64,000 nucleotides of DNA, from positions 3,286,001 to 3,350,000 of the forward strand of contig NZ_SHKK01000001.1 in assembly GCF_004217135.1 (NCBI RefSeq), given 5' to 3'. Below the pieces are notes generated by a model. It did not search any database. It was given only the letters and a program-made list of their open reading frames with translations, and was not told the DNA's origin. Below are positions 55,225-64,000 of this stretch, one piece after another (within the stretch, counting starts at the first letter, position 1; every line of letters begins with the position of its first letter). The translations under genes and the position numbers were made by a program. This stretch comes from Micromonospora violae (GTDB lineage Bacteria; Actinomycetota; Actinomycetes; Mycobacteriales; Micromonosporaceae).

Positions 55225-58200
55225 GAAGAAACCTCCTCGGTCACGACCTGCGCGGGAGCGTCCGCCGCACCCCAGGCCAGCAGTTGAGTGCGTTCGCGTT
55301 CGGTCAGCAGATCGACCTGGCCGATGCGCTTGCCCGGGTCCGTCACCAGCGAACTCAGCAGTCGTCGCCACCGGTCCGCCAGCGCCTCCGCGGTGTCCGG
55401 ATCGAACAGGTCGGTGGAGTACTCGAGCATCCCGGAGATGCCGTCCGGCAGGCCGGCGCTGTCGAGCCGCTCGGCCAGGCTGAAGAACAGGTCGAACCGG
55501 GAGCGTCTGGTGCTCACGAACTCCCACCGCACGGTGAGCTCCGGCAGTTCGAGTTCGGCCGAGCGGTTGTTCTGAAGGACGATGGCGACCTGGAAGAGAG
55601 GGTGGTGAGTGGCGGAACGCTCCGGGTTGATCGCCTCGACCAGATACTCGAACGGCACGTCCTGGTGCGCGTAGGCGGCGAGGCTGGTGTCGCGGACTCG
55701 CCGGAGCAGCTCGGTGAAGGACGGGTTGCCTGCGGTGTCGGCGCGCAGCACGAGCGTGTTGACGAAGAAGCCCACCAGGTCGTCCAGCGCCTCGTCGGTG
55801 CGGCCGGCGACACCCGACCCGAGCGGGATGTCGGTGCCGGCGCCCATCCGGGTCAGCAACGCCGCGAGTCCCGCCTGCAACACCATGAACACGGTCACCT
55901 GGAGCCGCCGTGCCAGGTCCACGATCCGCCGATGCAGGTCAGCGTCCAGCTCGAAGAGCAGGTGACCCCCGCGGTACGAGGCCATCGTGGGCCGGGGCCG
56001 GTCGGACGGTAGGACGATCTCGTCGGGCAGCCCGTCGAGGTGATCGGTCCAGTAGGCGACCTGCCGGGAGAGCACGCTCGCCGGGTCGTCCTCGCCGCCC
56101 AGCAACTCACGCTGCCAAAGCGTGTAGTCGGCGTACTGCACCGGAAGTTCCGGCCACCGGGGTTCCTCGTTCCGGCGGCGCGCGTCGTACGCCGTCATCA
56201 GGTCCGTGACGAGCGGGCGCATCGACCAGCCGTCACCGGCGATGTGATGCAGCAGCACCAGCAGCACGTACTCGCCGGGCCCGGTGTCGAACACCCAGGC
56301 CCGGATCGGCAGCTCCGTCGCGAGGTCGAAGCCGTGGCCGGCCGCCGCCAGGAGGGCCGCGTCCAGTTCCTCGCCGGCGGCCCGGCGGACGTCCCAGTCG
56401 ACGCGGACCTCCTCCGGATCGAGCACACGCTGGTACGGCTGCCCGCCCACGTCGGGGAACACCGTGCGCAGCGCCTCGTGCCGCAGCACCACGTCGCGCA
56501 ACGCGGACCGGAGCGCATCCAGGCTCACCAACCCGGACAGCCGTAACACCAACGGCACGTTGTACGTCGCGGACGGCCCTTCGAGCTTGTGCAGGAACCA
56601 CAACCGCTGCTGCGCGAACGACAACGGCATCGTCTCCGGCCGGGGCTGCCGTACCAGCCTCGGCCGGGCCCGCGCGGCGCTGTCCACATGCCGGGCCAGC
56701 CCGGCCACCGTCGGGTCGTCGAAGACCGACCGGATCGACAGCTCCACGCCCAGGGCCGAGCGGATTCGGCTCACCAACCGGGTTGCCAGCAGCGAGTGTC
56801 CGCCCAGTGCAAAGAACCCGTCGTCGACGCCGACCGTGGACACGCCCAGCACGTCGGCGAACAATCCGCAGAGGATCTCCTCCTGTGGTGTGCGCGGCGC
56901 CCGGTGCTTCGCCGCGGCGCCGTAGTCCGGCTCCGGCAGCGCGGCCCGGTCGAGCTTGCCGTTCGCCGTCAACGGCAACCGGTCGAGCACCACGAACCCG
57001 GCGGGCACCATGTAGTCCGGCAGCCGCCGGGCGGCGAAGTCCCACAGCCCGTCCGGTTGCGTCCCGTCGGCCGCGACGACGTAGCCCACCAACTGTCGGT
57101 CGCCCCGGCGGTCCTCCCTGGCCATCACCGCGACCTGTGCCACCTGCGGATGCTGGGCCAGCACGGCCTCGACCTCGCCGGACTCCACCCGGAACCCGCG
57201 GATCTTGATCTGCTGATCGAGCCGGCCGACGAACTCCAGCCGGTCGTCGCGGTTCCAGCGCACGACGTCACCCGTGCGGTACATCCTCGATCCCGGCGGG
57301 CCCCACGGGTCGGCGACGAATCGCTCCGCGGTCAGGGCGCCCCGGTGCAGGAAGCCCCGTGCCACGCCGGCCCCGGCAACGTACAGCTCGCCAGCCACGC
57401 CCCGCGGGACCATGCCGAGCCCGTCGTTCAGGACGTGGACCCGCATGTTGTCCATGGGTGTGCCGATCGGGATCGGCCGGTCGGCCGCGATCGCGTCCAC
57501 CACGTGGTGCGTGGAGAACACCGTCGCCTCCGCCGGGCCGTAGCCGTTGACGATCCGCAGACCCGGATGCGCCGCCAGCACCTGAGCGGCGGCGGCCGGG
57601 GAAACCACGTCGCCGCCGGTCCAGACCTGCCGGACGCCGGCCAGCGCGTGGACGTGGTGCTCCGCCACAACCGCGAAGACGCCGGCGGTCAGCCACAGCA
57701 CACTGATCCGCTCCCTGACGATCGCGTCGGCGAGGGCGTCGATGTCGGTGTCGTTGGAGCGGAGCAGCACGACGGTGTCGCCGCGCAGCAGCGGCACGCA
57801 CATCTCGAAGGTCAGCGCGTCGAACACCGGCGGCGAGTGCCACAACATCCGCTGACGCCCCGGCGTCCAACACCGGTCCGCCACCAGTGCGACGAGATCC
57901 GCGTGGGTCAGCACCACGGCCTTGGGGACGCCGGTGGATCCGGACGTGTACATCACGCACGACGCGTTGAACGGGTGGAGCCGCTCGGGCGGAGCGGCGT
58001 CCGGATATCGACTGAAGTCACCCGCTAATGCCTCGGCGTTCACGACCAGCACGGGTTTCGCCTCGGCCAGCATGAACTCCAGCCGGCTCGCGGGCTGGTC
58101 CAGATCGATCGGGACGTACGCGGCGCCGGCCTTGCCGACCGCGACGACGCCCACGGCCAGCTCCACCGAGCGCGACAGGGCGAGACCCACCACCCGCTCG

Positions 58201-61200
58201 GGTCCCGCGCCCTGCTCGATCAGCCAGTGCGCGACCTGATTGGCCCGAGCGTCCAGGTCGCGGTACGTGAGCCGGGTGTCGCCGTCGACGATCGCCACCG
58301 CGTCGGGTTCGCGGGCCACCTGGTTGGCGAACAGCGCCGGCACGGTCGTGGCCGGCACGTCGACGGCGGCGCCGGTACCGGCGCCGAGCAGCCGCGCGCG
58401 CTCGTCCCTGGTCAGGATGTCGGCCCTGCCGATGCGCTGATCCGGATCGGCCACGACGGCCCGCAGCAGGCGTGTCCAGCGGGCCATCAGGTGGCGCACC
58501 GTGTGCTCGTCGAACAGGTCGGCGGCGTACTCCACCAGCCCGCCGATCCCGCTGGGCCGTCCGTCGCCGTCATGCCGCTCGGTGAGGCTGACAGCGAGGT
58601 CCACCCGGGAGACGTTCATAGTGATCGGTTCGCCACGGACCTGCACACCGGGAAGGTCGAAGTCGGCGGCGGGAGCGTTCTGGAGTGCCAGTATCACCTG
58701 GTACAGCGGGTGGTGGGCCGCCGAGCGTCGGGGGTTGGCGGCCTCCACCAGATACTCGAACGGGACGTCCTGATTGGCGTAGGCGGCGAGACTGGTCTCG
58801 CGTACCTGTGCCACCAGGTCACTGAAACGGGGATCGCCGCTGGTGTCCGTCCGCAGCACCAGCGTGTTGACGAAGAACCCGATCAGGTCGTCCAGCGCCT
58901 CGTCGGTACGGCCGGCGATCGGCGATCCCACCGGGATGTCGGTGCCCGCTCCCAGGCGATTAAGAAGCGCGGCCAGCCCGGCGTGCAACACCATGAAAAC
59001 TGTGGCGCCGAACCGTCGCCCGAGCTCCGCGATCCGGTGATGCAGCTCGCCGTCGATGTCGAAGGCGAGGTGCTTGCCACGGTACGACGCGACCGTCGGC
59101 CGCGCCCGATCGGTCGGCAGGTTGAGTTGCTCGGGAACGCCGGCGAGCCGCTCCGACCAGTAGCCGAGCTGCCGGGCGAAGACGCTGTCCGGATCGGACT
59201 CGCTGCCCAGCACCTCGCGCTGCCAGAGCGCGTAGTCGGCGTACTGCGCCGGCAGGGCCTGCCACTGCGGCGCCGCACCCTGACGCCGGGCGTCGTACGC
59301 GGTCATCAAATCCCGGGCGAGCGGGCCCATCGACCAGCCGTCACCCACGATGTGGTGCAGCAGGATCAGGAACACGCACTCCGCGGGACCGGTGGTGAAC
59401 ACCCAACCCCGCACGGGCAGCTCGCCGCCGAGGTCGAAGCCGTACCCGGTCGCCGCGGCCAGGGCGTCACCCAGTTCCTCGTCCGGGACCGCGCGCACCT
59501 CCCAGGCCACCTCGACCGCGGCGGGATCGACCACCTTCTGGTACGGCTGCCCGCCGTCGTCCGGGAAGACGGTGCGCAGCGCCTCGTGCCGGACCACCAC
59601 GTCGCGCAGCGCCGACCGCAGCGCGTCGTGGTCGACCTCGCCGGTCAGCCGCAGGGCCAGCGGCATGTTGTAGGTCGCCGATCGCCCTTCGAGCTTGTGC
59701 AGGAACCACAACCTCTGCTGGGAAAACGACAGGGGCAGCCGCTGCGGGCGCGGCCGGGCCACCAGCCGCGGCCGGACGGCGCCGCCCATGGCGACATCCA
59801 CCCGCTCGGCCAGTGCGGCGACCGTGTGCGCCTCGAAGACCGCGCGGACTGGCAGTTCGACGCCAAGGACGGTGCGCAGCCGGCTGGTCAACCGGGTGGC
59901 GAGCAGCGAGTGGCCGCCCAGGTCGAAGAAGCTCTCGTCCGTGCCGACGGCGGGCAGCCCCAGCACCTCGGCGAACAGTCCGCACAGCACTTCCTCCTGC
60001 GGCGTCCGCGGCGGCTTGCGATGTCCGGACGACCACAGGTGGTCCGGCGCCGGCAGCGCCGCACGGTCCAGCTTCCCGTTCGCGGTCAGCGGCAGCCTGC
60101 CCAGGACCACGAAGGCCGACGGCACCATGAACTCCGGCAGGCGCTCACGGAGGTACGCGCGCAGGGAGGCGACCAGGGCACCGCTGCCGCGCAGCCGCGT
60201 CGGCTCGTTGATCAGTTCCCGTCCGGTGTCGGGCGGCGGCGAGTAGACCCCGGTCAGCGCCTGTCCGCCGGCGGCGGCCGCGGGCCTGGGAACGATGAGC
60301 GCGTCGAAGGCGCCGATCTCCCCCGGCGACCACGTCGTGATCACCGAGAAGGCGTGCTCGGCGCCCCACGCCACGAGATCGGCCGGATCGACGGCCACCG
60401 TCCGTACCGCCGAGACGTCCTCCGCCACCCGGGCGTTGGGGATGCCGGCCACCCGCAGCGGAGTGTCCCGGCCGGTCACCGTCGCCGCCAGGTCGTCGAG
60501 CGTGTCCACCGCCTGCCCCCAAACGACCTGGGACACGTCGTCGAGGACGAGAACCTCCGCCGGTTCCTTGTGCAGCACCACCTCGTAGCGGTAGCGGGTC
60601 AACTCGTTCCGCGACCGGCCGGCCTTCAACCGCAGGTCCAGCGCGGCCCGGCGGGGTCGTGCCCAGCGGGTGAACCACTCCGGGTCGATCACCAACTCCT
60701 TCTCCGTCACCAGCGCGCGCTCCACCGCGTCACGCGTCGCGGCCGGCGACGATCCGGGATGCCGGGAGCGCTGGACGGCGGTGTGCAGCGGCCGCAGGGA
60801 GCCGGCGTGGCGCACATCCCCGACCACGATGCGGCCGCCCGGCGCCAGCAGATCCCAGAGTTGGTCCAGCACGTGCTCCAGGTAGTTCCCGTCCGGGAAG
60901 TACTGCACCACGGAGTTCAGCACCACAGTGTCGAAGAACGCGCGTGGCAGGCCGCTGACGTCCTCCGCCTTCTGCACCCGCAACTCCACCGAGCCGGCGA
61001 GTCCCGCACGCCGCACCTGCCGGGTCAGGTTCTCGACGACCACCGGCGAGAAGTCCGTTCCCCAGTAGGCCTCGCACTCCGGTGCGATGCGCGACAGCAG
61101 CAGCCCCGTGCCCACGCCGATTTCGAGCACCCGCCGCGGCTCGAACCTGCGAATGTTCCCGACGACGGCATCGCGCCACTCCCGCATCTCGTCCAGCGGG

Positions 61201-64000
61201 ATGGGCTCTCCGGTGTAGCTCGACTCCCAGCCGGAGAAGTCCTCGCCGAAGGCGATCGGACTGGGATCGGAGTACAGCGAGTCGTACAGCTCGCGCCACT
61301 CCTCGATCTGGGCCGTGGACTCGCCGCTCGGCTCGTCCGCCGCGACCGGCACCACGTACGCCGCGAGGCGCTTGTCCCCCGGCTCGCCCTCGCTGGACAC
61401 CACCACCTGGGAGACGCGTGGGTGCCCGGCCAGCACCGCCTCGATCTCGCCGGGCTCGACCCGGAATCCGCGGATCTTGACCTGCTCGTCGGCGCGGCCG
61501 ACGAACTCCAGGTGACCGGCGCGGTTCCACCGCACGAGGTCACCCGTGCGGTACATCCGCGTCCCGGCCGGCCCCCACGGATCCGCCACGAACCGTTCCG
61601 CGGTGAGGCCCGGGCGGCTCAGGTACCCACGGGCCAGCCCCAGGCCGGCGATGTACAACTCCCCCACCACGCCGGCCGGGACCAGGGCGAGCCCGGCGTC
61701 CAGGACGTACACCCGCATGCCGTCCATCGGGCCACCGATCGGCACCGTCAGCCGTTTCGCCCCCGGCGCCCGCTCGATCGGGTGGCGGCACGCGAAGGTG
61801 GTGGTCTCGGTCGGGCCGTACCCGTCGACGACGGTCAGGTGCGGGTTCGCGGCCAGCACCCGGTCGACGGCAGCCGGCGAGACCACGTCCCCGCCCGTCC
61901 ACAGCTGGCGCACGCCCGACAACGCCTCCGGCTCGTGCTCGGCGATGAGGGCGAAGACGCCCGCCGTCAGCCACAGCCCGGTGATCCCGTGATCGGCGAT
62001 GAGCCGGGTCAGCGCGTCGAGGTCGGAGTCCTTCGTTCCCGCGACGACGACGGTGCCGCCGCCGAGCAGCGGCGCCCAGAGCTCGTACGTCGAGGCGTCG
62101 AACAGCGGCGACGAATGCAGCAGCACCCGTTCGTGCCCCTGCCGGAAGCACCGGTCCCGCGCCAGGGCGACGACCGCGGCGTGGGACACCGCCACGCCCT
62201 TCGGCACGCCGGTGGATCCGGACGTGTACATCAGGTAGGCAAGGTTGTCGCTGGCGACGACGACCGGCGGCGGGGTGTCCGGCTGGTCGCCGAAATCGCG
62301 CGCGAAGAGGTCCGCGTCGATGGTCAGTATCGGTGCCTCGGCGGACGGCACGAGATCGAACCGGCGGTCCGGCGAGCCGGCATCGATCGGCACATAGGCG
62401 CCGCCGGCCTTGACCACCGCCAGGATCGCCACCACCAGCTCCACCGACCACGGCAGCGCGACGCCCACCAGGCGCTCGGGGCCCACCCCCCGGCCGATCA
62501 GCCAGTGGGCCAGCCGGTTCGCGCGGGCGTCCAGCTCCCGGTACGACAACACGGTGTCCCCGCTGATCAGAGCCGTGCCATCCGGGTCGCGCGACACCTG
62601 TGCCCGAAACAACTCGGCCAACGTGGCCGAAGGAGCGTCCGTGGCCGCGCCGGTACCGGCCACGAGCAGGCGCGCGCGTTCGTCGCCGGAGAGCAGGTCG
62701 ACCTGGCCGATACGCAGGCCCGGATCGGCGGCCACCGCCGTCAGGAGCCGCTTCCACCGCGCGACCAACTGCTGCACCGTGTCACGGTCGAACAGGTCGG
62801 TGGAGTACTCCGCCATGCCGGTGATGCCGCGGCCAGCCCCGTCCGGCCCGTGCGACTCGGTGAGGCTGAAGAAGAGGTCGAACCGGGACGTGCCGGTACC
62901 CACGAACTCCGCGCGCACCGTAAGGCCGGCCAGGTCGAACTCCGCCGCCGGCGCGTTCTGCAACGCGAACATCACCTGGAACAGCGGATGGTACGCCGCG
63001 GACCGGTTCGGATTGAGCACCTCGACCAGGTGGTCGAACGGAACGTCCTGGTGGGCGTACGCGGCGAGGCTCGTCGTGCGGACCCGCCCGACCAGTTCGG
63101 CGAAGGCCGGGTCGCCGGACGTGTCGGTCCGCAGCACGAGCGAGTTCACGAAGAACCCGATCAGGTCGTCCAGCTCCTCGTCGGTGCGGCCGGCGATGGC
63201 CGACCCGAGCGGGATGTCCGTTCCCGCGCCCAACCGGGTCAGCAACGCGGCCAGCCCGGCCTGCAACACCATGAAGAGGGTCGCGTCGGTCTGGCGCGCG
63301 AGCGCGCAGAGGCGCTCGTGCAGTTCGGCGTCGAGATCGAAGAGCAGATGGTCGCCCGCGTACGACGCGACAGTGAGCCGGGGCCGGTCGGTCGGCAGGG
63401 CGAGCTGGTCGGGAAGGTCCGCGAGCTGCTCGGACCAGTACTTCACCTGCTCGCTGAAGAGACTGCCGGGGTCTTCCGGGTCGCCCAGCAGCTCCCGCTG
63501 CCAGAGCGTGTAGTCGACGTACTGGACCGCCAGCTCCGGCCAGCGCGGCTCACGCCCGTGCGACCGTGCGTCGTACGCCGTCATCAGGTCACGCGCGAGC
63601 GGCCCGATGGACCAGCCGTCGCAGGCGACGTGGTGCACCAGCACCAACAGCAGACAATCGGTGTCGCTGGTGACGAAGAGCCACGCCCGTACGGGCACCT
63701 CGGTCCGGAGGTCGAACGTGGTTGCCGCCGCGTCCGCGACGGCCGGGCCCAGCGTCTCGTCGGCAACGTGCCGGACCTGCCAGGCGATGTCGATCCCGGC
63801 GGGGTCGAGCAGCCGCTGGTACGGCTGCCCGTTCACGTCCGGCAGGACGGTGCGCAGGGCCTCGTGCCGGCACACCACGTCGCGCAGGGCGACCCGCAGC
63901 GCCTCGTGGTCGACGTGCCCGGTCAGCCGCAGGGCGATGGGAATGTTGTACGTCGCGGACGGCCCCTCCAGGTTGTGCAGGAACCACAGCCGCTGCTGGG
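55221..64000 (-). CDS. NRPS-1: C-A-MT-T-C-A-T-C (N-terminal part outside window)
   Basis: The frame is open to the window edge; about 2926 residues are visible. Order, with approximate plus coordinates: C (HHVACDGWS, 63620), A ([12 protein letters not shown], 62210) with inserted N-MT ([15 protein letters not shown], 61120), T ([12 protein letters not shown], 59920), C (HHIVGDGWS, 59345), A ([12 protein letters not shown], 57935), T ([12 protein letters not shown], 56805), C (HHIAGDGWS, 56240). My manual codes, DAYWWGGTFK and DAFWWGGVFK, are valine-like, suggesting N-methyl-Val then Val. No epimerisation domain is visible. It ends just after the last C domain ([20 protein letters not shown]), so that C domain must work with the A domain at the start of NRPS-2. 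First visible gene of the minus-strand operon. Confidence 0.92.
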   Translation of the reverse strand, partial: QQRLWFLHNLEGPSATYNIPIALRLTGHVDHEALRVALRDVVCRHEALRTVLPDVNGQPYQRLLDPAGIDIAWQVRHVADETLGPAVADAAATTFDLRTEVPVRAWLFVTSDTDCLLLVLVHHVACDGWSIGPLARDLMTAYDARSHGREPRWPELAVQYVDYTLWQRELLGDPEDPGSLFSEQVKYWSEQLADLPDQLALPTDRPRLTVASYAGDHLLFDLDAELHERLCALARQTDATLFMVLQAGLAALLTRLGAGTDIPLGSAIAGRTDEELDDLIGFFVNSLVLRTDTSGDPAFAELVGRVRTTSLAAYAHQDVPFDHLVEVLNPNRSAAYHPLFQVMFALQNAPAAEFDLAGLTVRAEFVGTGTSRFDLFFSLTESHGPDGAGRGITGMAEYSTDLFDRDTVQQLVARWKRLLTAVAADPGLRIGQVDLLSGDERARLLVAGTGAATDAPSATLAELFRAQVSRDPDGTALISGDTVLSYRELDARANRLAHWLIGRGVGPERLVGVALPWSVELVVAILAVVKAGGAYVPIDAGSPDRRFDLVPSAEAPILTIDADLFARDFGDQPDTPPPVVVASDNLAYLMYTSGSTGVPKGVAVSHAAVVALARDRCFRQGHERVLLHSSPLFDASTYELWAPLLGGGTVVVAGTKDSDLDALTRLIADHGITGLWLTAGVFALIAEHEPEALSGVRQLWTGGDVVSPAAVDRVLAANPHLTVVDGYGPTETTTFACRHPIERAPGAKRLTVPIGGPMDGMRVYVLDAGLALVPAGVVGELYIAGLGLARGYLSRPGLTAERFVADPWGPAGTRMYRTGDLVRWNRAGHLEFVGRADEQVKIRGFRVEPGEIEAVLAGHPRVSQVVVSSEGEPGDKRLAAYVVPVAADEPSGESTAQIEEWRELYDSLYSDPSPIAFGEDFSGWESSYTGEPIPLDEMREWRDAVVGNIRRFEPRRVLEIGVGTGLLLSRIAPECEAYWGTDFSPVVVENLTRQVRRAGLAGSVELRVQKAEDVSGLPRAFFDTVVLNSVVQYFPDGNYLEHVLDQLWDLLAPGGRIVVGDVRHAGSLRPLHTAVQRSRHPGSSPAATRDAVERALVTEKELVIDPEWFTRWARPRRAALDLRLKAGRSRNELTRYRYEVVLHKEPAEVLVLDDVSQVVWGQAVDTLDDLAATVTGRDTPLRVAGIPNARVAEDVSAVRTVAVDPADLVAWGAEHAFSVITTWSPGEIGAFDALIVPRPAAAAGGQALTGVYSPPPDTGRELINEPTRLRGSGALVASLRAYLRERLPEFMVPSAFVVLGRLPLTANGKLDRAALPAPDHLWSSGHRKPPRTPQEEVLCGLFAEVLGLPAVGTDESFFDLGGHSLLATRLTSRLRTVLGVELPVRAVFEAHTVAALAERVDVAMGGAVRPRLVARPRPQRLPLSFSQQRLWFLHKLEGRSATYNMPLALRLTGEVDHDALRSALRDVVVRHEALRTVFPDDGGQPYQKVVDPAAVEVAWEVRAVPDEELGDALAAATGYGFDLGGELPVRGWVFTTGPAECVFLILLHHIVGDGWSMGPLARDLMTAYDARRQGAAPQWQALPAQYADYALWQREVLGSESDPDSVFARQLGYWSERLAGVPEQLNLPTDRARPTVASYRGKHLAFDIDGELHHRIAELGRRFGATVFMVLHAGLAALLNRLGAGTDIPVGSPIAGRTDEALDDLIGFFVNTLVLRTDTSGDPRFSDLVAQVRETSLAAYANQDVPFEYLVEAANPRRSAAHHPLYQVILALQNAPAADFDLPGVQVRGEPITMNVSRVDLAVSLTERHDGDGRPSGIGGLVEYAADLFDEHTVRHLMARWTRLLRAVVADPDQRIGRADILTRDERARLLGAGTGAAVDVPATTVPALFANQVAREPDAVAIVDGDTRLTYRDLDARANQVAHWLIEQGAGPERVVGLALSRSVELAVGVVAVGKAGAAYVPIDLDQPASRLEFMLAEAKPVLVVNAEALAGDFSRYPDAAPPERLHPFNASCVMYTSGSTGVPKAVVLTHADLVALVADRCWTPGRQRMLWHSPPVFDALTFEMCVPLLRGDTVVLLRSNDTDIDALADAIVRERISVLWLTAGVFAVVAEHHVHALAGVRQVWTGGDVVSPAAAAQVLAAHPGLRIVNGYGPAEATVFSTHHVVDAIAADRPIPIGTPMDNMRVHVLNDGLGMVPRGVAGELYVAGAGVARGFLHRGALTAERFVADPWGPPGSRMYRTGDVVRWNRDDRLEFVGRLDQQIKIRGFRVESGEVEAVLAQHPQVAQVAVMAREDRRGDRQLVGYVVAADGTQPDGLWDFAARRLPDYMVPAGFVVLDRLPLTANGKLDRAALPEPDYGAAAKHRAPRTPQEEILCGLFADVLGVSTVGVDDGFFALGGHSLLATRLVSRIRSALGVELSIRSVFDDPTVAGLARHVDSAARARPRLVRQPRPETMPLSFAQQRLWFLHKLEGPSATYNVPLVLRLSGLVSLDALRSALRDVVLRHEALRTVFPDVGGQPYQRVLDPEEVRVDWDVRRAAGEELDAALLAAAGHGFDLATELPIRAWVFDTGPGEYVLLVLLHHIAGDGWSMRPLVTDLMTAYDARRRNEEPRWPELPVQYADYTLWQRELLGGEDDPASVLSRQVAYWTDHLDGLPDEIVLPSDRPRPTMASYRGGHLLFELDADLHRRIVDLARRLQVTVFMVLQAGLAALLTRMGAGTDIPLGSGVAGRTDEALDDLVGFFVNTLVLRADTAGNPSFTELLRRVRDTSLAAYAHQDVPFEYLVEAINPERSATHHPLFQVAIVLQNNRSAELELPELTVRWEFVSTRRSRFDLFFSLAERLDSAGLPDGISGMLEYSTDLFDPDTAEALADRWRRLLSSLVTDPGKRIGQVDLLTERERTQLLAWGAADAPAQVVTEEVSS

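Overview
The window is high-GC DNA with strong G/C third-codon preference, frequent GTG starts, GTGA/ATGA-coupled operons and gene families typical of actinomycetes. The serine recombinase, DUF6036, HxlR and NRPS proteins read like those of Micromonosporaceae (Micromonospora or Salinispora relatives). That placement is an inference from protein style, not from a marker gene.

Layout. (1) 1-3837: the end of an oligopeptide/dipeptide ABC importer operon (permease tail, substrate-binding lipoprotein, double ATPase). (2) 3838-11930: an accessory strip with a DUF4395 membrane protein, a divergent oxidoreductase/HxlR regulator pair, decayed genes (F420 reductase-like, anti-sigma kinase-like, a frameshifted serine recombinase), a tRNA-end-like sequence, a small zinc-motif protein, and a coupled DUF6036 nucleotidyltransferase/partner pair. 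(3) 12099-12992: a TauE/SafE sulfite exporter-like protein, divergent from the first biosynthetic cluster across a long, hairpin- and repeat-rich intergenic region. (4) 13750-35955: a polyunsaturated-fatty-acid (Pfa)/enediyne-like iterative type I PKS condensed into two large proteins plus a free ACP, followed by an alpha/beta hydrolase, a sulfotransferase and a secreted protein. After a terminator and a new promoter come a lipoprotein esterase, an ABC exporter, and the sulfate-activation/PAP-recycling genes cysQ, cysD and cysN. The likely product is a sulfated, or sulfate-eliminated terminal-alkene, polyene lipid. (5) 36017-37891: a secreted subtilisin-like protease. (6) 38167-40551: decayed mobile DNA (IS5-like/integrase chimera, broken IS1380-type transposase, transporter fragment). 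(7) 40798-42060: a cytochrome P450, followed by another IS5-like remnant. (8) 42914-64000: an NRPS cluster read mainly on the minus strand: NRPS-1 (runs off the window), NRPS-2, MbtH, a tryptophan-2,3-dioxygenase-like protein, a lysine cyclodeaminase-like enzyme, a SnoaL-like protein, and a DrrAB-type exporter. A TPR protein converges on it.

How the genes work together. In the PKS cluster, PKS-A (flavin ER-like barrels, KS-AT-ACP-KR) and PKS-B (KS-AT-DH-PPTase) should build a chain iteratively, the fused PPTase arming the carriers. The sulfotransferase would use PAPS made from the CysDN product, and CysQ would remove PAP. In the NRPS cluster the visible order is C-A-MT-T-C-A-T-C / A-MT-T-C-A-T-TE. 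My manual specificity codes suggest N-methyl-Val, Val, an N-methylated residue of unknown type, and pipecolate. The pipecolate call is supported by the lysine cyclodeaminase homologue in the same operon. No pathway-specific regulator is visible for either cluster.
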